DNA of 19,003 nucleotides from BQJU01 sp964015035 (lineage in GTDB: Bacteria > Bacteroidota > Bacteroidia > Chitinophagales > Saprospiraceae), in the NCBI GenBank assembly GCA_964015035.1, contig CAXHCA010000139.1, positions 1 through 19,003 on the forward strand, read 5' to 3'. The notes under the pieces are model-generated. The model made no database searches. It saw only the letters and a list, made by a program, of their open reading frames with translations, and was not told the origin of the DNA. Made by a program: the position numbers and the translations under genes. Positions 1 to 6,718 of this stretch are shown one piece after another; position 1 is the stretch's first letter, and each line of letters opens with the position of its first letter.

Positions 1-140
1 TTTTTGACAACAAATTATAACAGTATTCTTACTGAGACAGGACGAAACTGCGCCCAATGGAAACGGCTTAATATAGAGCGGCCAAACTAAGAATATGATG
101 AAAACATTTCACAACGTTCATCAATAAAATCAACCGTCCT

Positions 141-156
141 ATTTCCTGCCGGAAAT
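141..156. repeat. Short perfect inverted repeat downstream of the AraC gene
   Basis: ATTTCC (141-146) and GGAAAT (151-156) form a perfect 6-bp stem around the 4-nt loop TGCC, four bases past the AraC stop on the minus strand. It could help end AraC transcription. On the minus strand, however, it is followed by a mixed AGGACGG sequence rather than a T run, so it is not a convincing intrinsic terminator. The rest of 1-160 shows no gene I can support. Confidence 0.25.
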
Positions 157-160
157 GAAG

Positions 161-1015
161 TTATTGATGCATGCTAATATATTCCGATGGATTCATTCCT
201 TTGATCTTTCGAAATTGCCTGTTAAAATTAGAGAGATTATTAAAACCGGCAGAATAGCAAACATTGCTGATGTTGGGTTTGTCTTCCATTAATAATTTGC
301 AAGCATAACCAATCCGAATTTCAATCAAATATCTTGAAAAAGTCTTCCTGTGAATCCGTTTAAAGTATCGACTAAAAGCAGACGGGTTCATTCCTGCAAC
401 TGCTGCCACGTCGCTAAGTTGAATAGACTTATTGAAATTTTTGAAAATATACTCGTGGGTTTCATCAGACCCTTCGATGATCTTATTAGTGAGATAGCCT
501 TCGCTCGATAATAGTGCAATATTGTCATGCTTGGCCAATTGATGTAAAATTTGAAGCACTTGCATCAATTTTTGAAAATGGTCTTGTTCGGCTAGTACTT
601 GTTTAATAGCCTCTTGAATCGGGAAATTTAGATCTATAAACTGAATGCCTCTTTCCGCTTTCTTGAACAGGTTGGACAAATGCTTTGTACTGTCTAAATT
701 CGTAAATGTGCTACCTAGAAAATCTTCTTTAAAATGAATGCTATAAGCTGATGCAATGAGATTTGGATCTTCCTGAAAGAAGGCTTCGTCATTGAGCCAC
801 ATGTGGGGCAAATTCTTGCCAATTAGGATAATCTCACCAGGTTTAAATTTTTCCACGCTATCTCCAACAAACCGAGTACCATTACTTTCCTTGATTACCA
901 CCAGTTCCAATTCGGGATGATAGTGCCATATTTTGAGAAAATTCGGGTAGCAATTTTCTCTTATAACGAATGGATTTTTTTGGGCTGAACTTCGATCTAA
1001 TAATTTGGGTTTCAA
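161..1015 (-). CDS. AraC-family transcriptional regulator with N-terminal cupin, probable regulator of the fucose cluster
   Basis: A 284-residue regulator. Residues about 20-100 look like the cupin-type ligand-binding half (HYHPELELVV at 31-40, typical of sugar-responsive AraC proteins). Residues about 198-282 carry two helix-turn-helix units: SDVAAVAGMNPSAFSRYFKR, then the second with NVCYSAGFNNLSNFNRQFRK and the family's closing MNPSEY. The start is TTG at 1015-1013. An in-frame TAA lies five codons upstream and the first internal ATG is at residue 72, inside the cupin, so TTG is the only sensible usual-type start. It is transcribed divergently from L-fuconate dehydratase across 235 bp, the normal arrangement for a local sugar-responsive activator. 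Family assignment is firm. The target operon and a fucose-pathway inducer are inferred from position only. Confidence 0.88.
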   Translation of the reverse strand: MKPKLLDRSSAQKNPFVIRENCYPNFLKIWHYHPELELVVIKESNGTRFVGDSVEKFKPGEIILIGKNLPHMWLNDEAFFQEDPNLIASAYSIHFKEDFLGSTFTNLDSTKHLSNLFKKAERGIQFIDLNFPIQEAIKQVLAEQDHFQKLMQVLQILHQLAKHDNIALLSSEGYLTNKIIEGSDETHEYIFKNFNKSIQLSDVAAVAGMNPSAFSRYFKRIHRKTFSRYLIEIRIGYACKLLMEDKPNISNVCYSAGFNNLSNFNRQFRKIKGMNPSEYISMHQ

Positions 1016-1185
1016 ATCCTGTAAATTTTAGTAATTGCTTATTAGCCTTCTTGCAACCGGTGTATTCGAAGCCAGTGGCCCAACGCTAAGAGCATGTTTT
1101 AGACCGCGAATACGTTCTTATTTTACTTGTTTGGTCAAATGTACACATTTTGGGCAAAAATAGTATCGGTTAATTTGAGATAAGT

Positions 1186-1214
1186 AGTAGTGCGGCTTTC
1201 GCCAATGCACTACT
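1186..1214. repeat. Inverted repeat, candidate operator in the divergent AraC/fucose intergenic region
   Basis: AGTAGTGC (1186-1193) and GCACTACT (1207-1214) are perfect inverted copies. Just inside them GGC (1194-1196) and GCC (1201-1203) also pair, leaving a TTTC loop and an unpaired AAT on one side. The right arm overlaps the putative -7 element at 1211-1218. As DNA this is a good operator shape; as RNA it would lie at or before the expected transcription start, so operator is likelier than attenuator. AraC proteins usually bind direct rather than inverted repeats, so another regulator is possible. Confidence 0.4.
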
Positions 1215-1218
1215 TTTG
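1187..1218 (+). promoter_or_regulatory. Putative Bacteroidota-type promoter of the fucose operon
   Basis: TACTTTTG at 1211-1218 matches the Bacteroidota -7 consensus TAnnTTTG exactly and lies 32 bp before the ATG at 1251, giving a predicted start of transcription near 1225. The -33 region about 20 bp upstream (around 1187-1191, TAGTG side) is a poor match to TTTG. A weak -33 box would fit a promoter that needs an activator such as the divergent AraC protein. That dependence is inference. Confidence 0.42.
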
Positions 1219-1250
1219 TTACAGAATTAATCACCACTATTTCCAATATA

Positions 1251-2573
1251 ATGCAAGATAATCTATTAATCACAGGCTTAGAGGCAAAGGATATACGGTT
1301 TCCAACCAGCAAGCATTCGGACGGTTCAGATGCAATGAATCCAGATCCCGACTATTCGGCAGCCTACGTTATTTTAAAGACCAATGATCCCAATCACTTA
1401 GAAGGGCATGGCCTGACTTTTACGATCGGTAGAGGTAATGAGCTTTGTACAGCTGCTATTCATTCCTTGGCCCATCTGGTCGTTGGAAAATCAATGAAAG
1501 ATATTGCTAGCGACATGGGCGGTTTTTGGAAGGAAATTACCGGAGATAGTCAATTGCGTTGGCTAGGCCCGGAAAAAGGCGTCATTCATTTAGCTACGGG
1601 AGCAATCGTCAATGCGGTTTGGGATTTGTATGCCAAAGTAGAGCAAAAGCCGCTTTGGCAATTACTTGCTGATATGTCTCCCGAAGAATTAGTAAAATGT
1701 GTAGATTTTACTTATATAACGGATGCCATTACCAAAGAGGAGGCGCTGGCTTTATTAAGAGAAAAGGCGGCTACTAAAAAGGATAGAATCGCTCATTTAA
1801 AAGCAAAGGGATACCCTGCTTATACGACTTCCGCAGGTTGGTTAGGTTATTCTGATGAAAAAATGCGGCGGCTATGTAGAGAGGCAAAGGCAGAGGGGTT
1901 TACCCATTTGAAAATGAAGGTAGGGTCAAATTTGGCAGATGATCTGCGTCGTGCAGGGATCATTAGAGAAGAGATAGGGGATGACCTGCGATTGATGATG
2001 GATGCCAATCAAAAATGGGATGTGGATGAGGCAATTGAAAACATGGCCGAATTAGCAGCGTTTCAGCCCTATTGGATAGAAGAACCAACAAGCCCTGATG
2101 ATATATTAGGACACGCTAAAATAGCAAGAGCGGTTGCACCAATTAAAGTGGCTACCGGGGAACATTGTCAAAATAGAGTGATGTTTAAGCAGTTGTTGCA
2201 AGCCAATGCCATTGAAATTTGCCAAATAGATAGTTGCCGAGTAGGAGGGGTAAACGAAATTTTAGCCATACTTTTAATGGCTGCAAAGTTTAATGTTCCA
2301 GTGTGCCCCCATGCCGGTGGAGTAGGGCTATGTGAGTACGTTCAGCATTTGTCAATGATAGATTATATTGCAATAAGCGGATCTCTGGAGAATAGGATCA
2401 TCGAATATGTAGATCATTTACATGAACATTTTCATGATCCGGTAGTGATAAAGAATGGTCATTATATGCCTCCTTCAATGGCAGGGTATAGCATTACCAT
2501 GAAAGCAGCATCTTTAGAAGAGTACCAGTTTCCAGACGGGGCAATCTGGCAAGCAGCGTTGGATGCAGAGTAA
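1251..2573 (+). CDS. fucD: L-fuconate dehydratase (enolase superfamily)
   Basis: A 440-residue enolase-superfamily enzyme that dehydrates L-fuconate to 2-keto-3-deoxy-L-fuconate in the cytoplasm. It resembles human ENOSF1 and Xanthomonas FucD along its whole length, for example DIRFPTS and DAMNPDPDYSAAYV near the N-terminus, the family's WLGPEKGVIHLATGA, and EYVDHLHEHF near the C-terminus. The general base motif K221-M-K223 is present. Mg ligands are D251 (MMDAN), E277 (WIEEP) and E304 (ATGEH), and the catalytic H354 sits in CPHAGGVGLCE. Length and ends match the family with no truncation. It is first in the operon, 33 bp ahead of the next gene. The match is close enough that L-fuconate is the probable substrate, though other 6-deoxy or epimeric sugar acids (D-arabinonate, L-galactonate) are often accepted in this family. 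Confidence 0.95.
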   Translation: MQDNLLITGLEAKDIRFPTSKHSDGSDAMNPDPDYSAAYVILKTNDPNHLEGHGLTFTIGRGNELCTAAIHSLAHLVVGKSMKDIASDMGGFWKEITGDSQLRWLGPEKGVIHLATGAIVNAVWDLYAKVEQKPLWQLLADMSPEELVKCVDFTYITDAITKEEALALLREKAATKKDRIAHLKAKGYPAYTTSAGWLGYSDEKMRRLCREAKAEGFTHLKMKVGSNLADDLRRAGIIREEIGDDLRLMMDANQKWDVDEAIENMAELAAFQPYWIEEPTSPDDILGHAKIARAVAPIKVATGEHCQNRVMFKQLLQANAIEICQIDSCRVGGVNEILAILLMAAKFNVPVCPHAGGVGLCEYVQHLSMIDYIAISGSLENRIIEYVDHLHEHFHDPVVIKNGHYMPPSMAGYSITMKAASLEEYQFPDGAIWQAALDAE

Positions 2574-2606
2574 AAAAACGATAATCGATAAATAGATAGA
2601 CAGACA

Positions 2607-3374
2607 ATGAAATTTAGCTTAAAAAATAAGACCGCGGTCATCACAGGAGGAGGAAGTGGAATAGGGAAGGCGATAGCGGAAACATTTGCAGAAATGGGGG
2701 CCACGGTCCATATTCTGGATATGAACGAGGAAGCAGCTACTCAAGCGGTAAAGGATATTACCCTCAAACACAATACTGCTTATTTTTACCAATGTGATGT
2801 ATCGAAATATGAACAAGTGGAAAAAATATTGCAGGAGATAAATGGTGTCGATATCTTGATCAATAATGCGGGGATTGGCTTTGTAGGCAATATTGAAAAT
2901 ACAGCAGAGGAAGATATGGATAGACTGTATAGTGTTAATATCAAAGGCGTATTTAATTGTATTAAAGCAGCAATCCCCTATTTTAAAGCAAAAAATAAGG
3001 GCGTCATCATCAATATGGCATCTATTGCCTCCTCTGTGGGGATATCCGATCGTTTTGCCTATTCAATGACCAAGGGAGCCGTTTTGACCATGACTTATTC
3101 CATTGCCAAGGACTATTTGGCTCATAACATCCGATGCAATTGCATTTCTCCCGCACGAGTACACACTTCTTTTGTGGATGGTTTTATCGCTAAAAACTAC
3201 CCTGGAAAAGAGAAAGAAATGTTTGAAACGCTTTCCAAAACACAGCCGATAGGTAGGATGGGCAAACCACAGGAAGTTGCTGATTTGGCGCTCTTTTTAT
3301 GTTCTGATGAAGCCGCTTTTATTACAGGTACGGATTTTCCAATTGATGGAGGGTTTATAAAATTAAATGGTTAA
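2607..3374 (+). CDS. SDR oxidoreductase, probable 2-keto-3-deoxy-L-fuconate 4-dehydrogenase
   Basis: A classical short-chain dehydrogenase of 255 residues. The Rossmann motif TGGGSGIG is at 13-20. D38 after the second strand (HILDMN) indicates NAD rather than NADP preference. NNAG is at 86-89, N111 in SVNIKG, and the catalytic set is complete: S139, Y152 and K156 (YSMTK). The C-terminal TGTDFPIDGG is typical of the family. It lies 33 bp after fuconate dehydratase and only 12 bp before the FAH-family hydrolase. In the non-phosphorylative L-fucose route the step between those two enzymes is oxidation of the C4 hydroxyl of 2-keto-3-deoxy-L-fuconate, so that reaction is assigned from context. SDR membership is certain; substrate identity is inferred. 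Confidence 0.85.
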   Translation: MKFSLKNKTAVITGGGSGIGKAIAETFAEMGATVHILDMNEEAATQAVKDITLKHNTAYFYQCDVSKYEQVEKILQEINGVDILINNAGIGFVGNIENTAEEDMDRLYSVNIKGVFNCIKAAIPYFKAKNKGVIINMASIASSVGISDRFAYSMTKGAVLTMTYSIAKDYLAHNIRCNCISPARVHTSFVDGFIAKNYPGKEKEMFETLSKTQPIGRMGKPQEVADLALFLCSDEAAFITGTDFPIDGGFIKLNG

Positions 3375-3386
3375 AACTTTAACGAG

Positions 3387-4250
3387 ATGAAATTAATAAG
3401 ATTTGGAGAGTCAGGATTAGAAAATCCAGGAATTGAATTGGCAACAGGTAAGCGGATTGACGTATCCACCTTTGGCGAAGATTATGACGAAAAATTCTTT
3501 GCAACAAACGGTATTCAGCGATTGGAGAAATGGCTGGAGGAAAATGAAAGCAGTTGTCCCGAAATCGAAAATGAAGTTCGACTGGGACCTCCGATTGCTC
3601 GACCATCCAAAATAGTCTGTGTGGGGTTGAATTATGCAAAACACGCAGCGGAAAGTGGGATGAGTGTACCCAGTGAACCCGTTTTGTTTTTTAAAGCGAC
3701 ATCCTCCATTATTGGCCCCAATGACGAGGTGATGTTGCCAAAGGGTAGTGAAAAGTCTGATTGGGAAGTAGAATTAGCTGTAGTCATAGAGAAAAAGACT
3801 TCGTACGTGTCCAAAGAGGAAGCGATGGACTATGTCGCGGGGTATATGTTGCACAATGATATCAGTGAAAGAGCTTTTCAATTGGAAATGGAAGGACAAT
3901 GGGTCAAAGGGAAAAGTTGTGATACCTTCGCACCAATTGGGCCTTATTTGGTGACCAAATCAGAAATCGCCGATCCTCATAATTTGAACCTTTGGCTGGA
4001 GCTAAATGGCGAAAAATTACAGAACAGCAATACTTCTGATTTTATTTTTGACATTCCTCATGTTGTGAGCTATATTAGCCAATTCATGACTTTATTGCCA
4101 GGTGATATTATTTCGACGGGAACCCCCTTTGGGGTGGGCTTAGGTTTTAATCCACCTAAATATTTGAAGGCTGGAGATGTGATGGAATTAGGCATTGAAG
4201 GCTTAGGTGTTTCTCGACAGAAAGTTGTTCCTTTTCAGAAGAGTGTTTAA
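3387..4250 (+). CDS. FAH-family hydrolase, probable 2,4-diketo-3-deoxy-L-fuconate hydrolase
   Basis: A 287-residue fumarylacetoacetate-hydrolase-fold enzyme. An N-terminal domain (about 1-70) precedes the catalytic FAH domain (about 73-284). Metal ligands are visible as E127 and E129 in WEVELAVV and D158 in HNDISER. Family signatures CVGLNYAKHAAE (78-89), KGKSCDTFAPIGP (174-186) and STGTPFGVG (243-251) are intact. Family members cleave a carbon-carbon bond in diketo acids. In this pathway that would split 2,4-diketo-3-deoxy-L-fuconate into pyruvate and L-lactate, which explains why an L-lactate dehydrogenase is encoded two genes further on. Automated pipelines often label such proteins ureidoglycolate lyase or 2-hydroxyhepta-2,4-diene-1,7-dioate isomerase; the sugar-acid neighbours argue against both. 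Confidence 0.88.
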   Translation: MKLIRFGESGLENPGIELATGKRIDVSTFGEDYDEKFFATNGIQRLEKWLEENESSCPEIENEVRLGPPIARPSKIVCVGLNYAKHAAESGMSVPSEPVLFFKATSSIIGPNDEVMLPKGSEKSDWEVELAVVIEKKTSYVSKEEAMDYVAGYMLHNDISERAFQLEMEGQWVKGKSCDTFAPIGPYLVTKSEIADPHNLNLWLELNGEKLQNSNTSDFIFDIPHVVSYISQFMTLLPGDIISTGTPFGVGLGFNPPKYLKAGDVMELGIEGLGVSRQKVVPFQKSV

Positions 4251-4321
4251 TGATGATCATTGGTATAATTTCAATTTGAGAATCAGTACAGTGTTACCAA
4301 CGTTTCAAACAGTTTAAGACA

Positions 4322-5101
4322 ATGGATTTAAATCTAAAAGGTAAAGTGATTGTAGTAACAGGCGGTTCCAGCGGAATTGGTTTGGGCATTGTCCATTCGT
4401 TGGTCACCGAAGGCGCTATTCCCTTCATTGTGGGTAGGACTAAGGAAAATGTTTTAAAAGCTGTTCAATCTATTAAAGCAAAAGGAGGTAATCTTTCCTA
4501 TGCCATCGCAGAATTGACAGACCCCGAGCAATGTAAAAGTGCTGTTGAAAAAGTGGTCAAAGAATTTGGTAGAATTGATGGCTTGGTCAATAATGCTGGC
4601 GTAAATGACGGAGTAGGGTTGGAAAAGGGGAATTACGCTGATTTTATGCGTTCTATTGAACGAAATGTGGCTCATTACTACATGATGGCACATTTGGTCT
4701 TACCCTATTTGAAAACGACTAAAGGGGCGATCGTCAATATAGGTTCTAAAACGGCTTCCACTGGCCAAGGAGGCACTTCAGGGTATGCCGCTGCGAATGG
4801 TGGTCGAAATGCGTTGACGCGAGAATGGGCGGTTGAACTATTGCCTTATAGCATCAGAGTTAATGCAGTTATTGTCGCCGAATGTTATACACCATTATAT
4901 GATAGATGGATAAAAACTTTTGATAATCCGGCAGATAAATTAGCAAAAATAACAGACAACATTCCATTAGAAAACAGAATGACGACTTCGGAGGAAATTG
5001 CGGATACCGTCGCATTTCTCTTATCAGACAAATCAAGCCACACTACTGGCCAGTTGCTTTTTGTTGATGGAGGCTATACTCATTTAGACAGAGCCTTATA
5101 A
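4322..5101 (+). CDS. SDR oxidoreductase, probable L-fucose dehydrogenase, with Asn at the catalytic Lys position
   Basis: A 259-residue short-chain dehydrogenase. It shares with the Burkholderia-type L-fucose dehydrogenases, as I recall them, the start MDLNLK, RIDGLVNNAGVNDG (84-97), SKTASTGQGGTSGY (142-155), ALTREWAVEL and the end FVDGGYTHLDRAL. It would oxidise L-fucose at C1 to L-fuconolactone. TGGSSGIG is at 13-20, and R39 after the second strand suggests NADP(H). The catalytic tetrad is N115, S142, Y155, but the residue four after Tyr is Asn159 (codon AAT at 4796-4798) instead of Lys. K143 beside the catalytic Ser is one conceivable substitute. The gene starts 71 bp after the FAH gene, wider than the previous gap. 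Family confidence is high; activity toward L-fucose is inferred and the Asn is a caution. Confidence 0.82.
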   Translation: MDLNLKGKVIVVTGGSSGIGLGIVHSLVTEGAIPFIVGRTKENVLKAVQSIKAKGGNLSYAIAELTDPEQCKSAVEKVVKEFGRIDGLVNNAGVNDGVGLEKGNYADFMRSIERNVAHYYMMAHLVLPYLKTTKGAIVNIGSKTASTGQGGTSGYAAANGGRNALTREWAVELLPYSIRVNAVIVAECYTPLYDRWIKTFDNPADKLAKITDNIPLENRMTTSEEIADTVAFLLSDKSSHTTGQLLFVDGGYTHLDRAL

Positions 5102-5207
5102 TTTTAAATACACTTTTGTGGATAAATAATAGTAAAATCCTTGCCGGCTGCAAAGAAAAGAGAAATACTCCAATTGGATTGAATAGATCTTTACAAATAT
5201 GTAAGCA

Positions 5208-6365
5208 ATGAAAAAAGCGATCAAATATAACTCTAAGTACCCATCTATTGCAGATTTAAGAACTAAAGCAAAAAAGAGGATTCCACGGTTTGCTTTTGAA
5301 TATTTAGATGGCGGCTGTAATGAAGACACTAACCTGGTGAAGAATACAGCAGAAATCAGGGAGGTAGAATTGATTCCGAATTATCTGAGTAAACATACGG
5401 GATCAAGTCTAAAAACAGCGTTATTTGGTCATGTTTATGATGCCCCATTTGGCATTGCGCCAGTTGGTTTACAAGGTTTGATGTGGCCCAAATCTCCGGA
5501 AATATTGGCAAAGGCGGCATTTGAACACAACATTCCTTTTGTTTTAAGTACCGTTACGACTTCCAGTATTGAAACCATTGCAGAAATTACGGAAGGTAAA
5601 GCCTGGTTTCAATTATATCATCCGACAGAAGACAGCGTAAGGGATGACCTGATTAAGCGAGTTGAAGATGCAGGAATGCCGGTTTTGGTTATACTAAGTG
5701 ATGTCCCTACCTTTGGATATAGACCAAGGGATATCCGCAATGGATTGGCCATGCCACCTAAAATGTCAGTCCAAAATATAATGCAAATTATGGGTAAGCC
5801 TAATTGGGCATTACGGACGCTTTTTAATGGACAACCCAATTTCGAAACGCTTAAACCTTATATGCCAAAAGGCTTGGATCTAGCACAATTGGGACAATTT
5901 ATGGATCAAACCTTTTCCGGTCGTTTGAACGAAGAGAAGATTAAACCAATCAGGGATATGTGGAAGGGGAAATTGGTTATTAAAGGGATCGCCAATGAGA
6001 CCGATGCCGAAAGAGCCATAGCACTGGGCGTTGATGGTTTGATTGTGTCTAATCATGGTGGTAGACAGTTGGATGCAGGAGAATCCAGTATCAAACCATT
6101 AGCCAGGATCGCAGAAAAGTATGGCGATCAAATTAAAGTAATGATGGATAGTGGCATTCGCTCAGGGCCAGATATCGCTCGATCATTGGCAAGCGGTGCT
6201 ACCTTTACTTTTATGGGACGTGCTTTTATGTATGGCGTGGCTGCATTAGGTAGGGAAGGAGGCGACCACACGATTTCTATTTTAAAAACGCAATTGCAGC
6301 AGGTAATGGAGCAAATTTGTTGTGAAAAAACAGCAGATTTTCCTAAATTCCTAAAGAGACAATAA
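5208..6365 (+). CDS. lldD: FMN-dependent alpha-hydroxy-acid dehydrogenase, probable L-lactate dehydrogenase
   Basis: A 385-residue FMN TIM-barrel enzyme of the L-lactate dehydrogenase / glycolate oxidase family. Active-site residues expected for the family are present: Y32 (FAFEYLDGG), Y137 (FQLY), D165 (SDVP), K259 (VIKGI), H283 and R286 in SNHGGRQLDAGES, and the phosphate-binding MMDSGIRSG (312-320) with MGRAFMYG (336-343). The position after GGRQLD reads AGES rather than the common G-A-P, as in a subset of bacterial relatives. It would oxidise L-lactate to pyruvate, passing electrons to the respiratory chain. The preceding 106 bp contain CACTTTTG (5111-5118), one mismatch from a -7 box but without a good -33 partner, so co-transcription with the upstream genes remains the simplest reading. 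Substrate is supported by the pathway, since FAH cleavage releases L-lactate. Confidence 0.88.
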   Translation: MKKAIKYNSKYPSIADLRTKAKKRIPRFAFEYLDGGCNEDTNLVKNTAEIREVELIPNYLSKHTGSSLKTALFGHVYDAPFGIAPVGLQGLMWPKSPEILAKAAFEHNIPFVLSTVTTSSIETIAEITEGKAWFQLYHPTEDSVRDDLIKRVEDAGMPVLVILSDVPTFGYRPRDIRNGLAMPPKMSVQNIMQIMGKPNWALRTLFNGQPNFETLKPYMPKGLDLAQLGQFMDQTFSGRLNEEKIKPIRDMWKGKLVIKGIANETDAERAIALGVDGLIVSNHGGRQLDAGESSIKPLARIAEKYGDQIKVMMDSGIRSGPDIARSLASGATFTFMGRAFMYGVAALGREGGDHTISILKTQLQQVMEQICCEKTADFPKFLKRQ

Positions 6366-6380
6366 CAATTTTAAAACGGA

Positions 6381-6488
6381 TTAAATAGGCTTCTCCTTTT
6401 CTTCATGGTGGCTCACGGGAGGTGTGTAAGGGTAAGTGCCTGTTTGGAGGTAATCATTCAGTCCCGGTAAAACCGGAATTTTGGAACC
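6381..6488 (-). pseudogene. Start-less short open frame downstream of xseB, possible gene remnant
   Basis: Between the convergent lldD and xseB genes the minus strand holds about 35 sense codons bounded by TGA (6491-6489) and TAA (6383-6381). There is no ATG, GTG or TTG. The predicted peptide contains KIPVLPGLNDYLQTGTYPYT, then a charged tail HHEEKEKPI. Its composition looks like the C-terminus of a real protein rather than shadow translation. It could be the tail of a decayed gene or of one read with an ATT start; chance cannot be excluded. The remainder of the 6366-6524 intergenic stretch shows no convincing terminator. Confidence 0.2.
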
Positions 6489-6524
6489 TCACTTCGGCTA
6501 TTTTTTCGTCCTTAGTGCACCCCT

Positions 6525-6710
6525 TTATTCCTCCAATAATTGATCCAAATCCTTTTCTGTTTGGCGGAGTTTTTTGCGGCAGAAGTCGATCAATTCGCTG
6601 GCGCGTTTGGCTTTTGCCGATAACTCATCGATGGAGGTGGTACCTTCCTGGAGGGAGGCTACAATTTCCTGTAATTCTTTGATGGCGGCTTCGTATGTGG
6701 TTTTTTTCAT
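6525..6710 (-). CDS. xseB: Exodeoxyribonuclease VII small subunit
   Basis: A 61-residue helical protein matching the XseB pattern: an N-terminal TYEAAIKELQEIVASLQEG, a central helix with SIDELSAKAKRASELI, and a final helix C-R-K-K-L-R-Q-T-E-K-D-L-D. It forms exonuclease VII with XseA, the complex that degrades single-stranded DNA into oligonucleotides. It is slightly shorter than the Escherichia coli protein, normal for Bacteroidota. It begins 8 bp after the xseA stop, so the two are surely co-transcribed, giving coupled stoichiometric expression. Confidence 0.93.
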   Translation of the reverse strand: MKKTTYEAAIKELQEIVASLQEGTTSIDELSAKAKRASELIDFCRKKLRQTEKDLDQLLEE

Positions 6711-6718
6711 TGGGAATG

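Noticed and set aside
4..21. TTGACA and TATAAC near the left edge resemble a sigma-70 promoter
   Set aside because: They are only 6 bp apart, far from the required 16-18 bp, no plus-strand gene follows, and Bacteroidota use a different consensus.
1136..1162. CAAATGTA (1136-1143) and CAAAAATA (1155-1162) as reverse-strand -7 boxes for the AraC gene
   Set aside because: Both fit TAnnTTTG on the minus strand, but neither has a TTTG-like -33 element at 19-21 bp, and in such AT-rich DNA single-box matches are expected by chance.
1118..1312. 64-codon minus-strand open frame across the fucose promoter and start of fuconate dehydratase
   Set aside because: It overlaps a well-identified gene in antisense, covers the promoter region and has no protein-like motif.
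6417..6452. Two GGAGGT sequences resembling Shine-Dalgarno sites, with an 86-codon plus-strand frame starting at 6422
   Set aside because: The frame runs antisense through xseB, and genes in this lineage rarely use Shine-Dalgarno sites; nothing suggests translation.
6462..6479. CCGG-TAAAA-CCGG as a terminator between lldD and xseB
   Set aside because: The stem is only about 4 bp and no T run of useful length follows on either strand.
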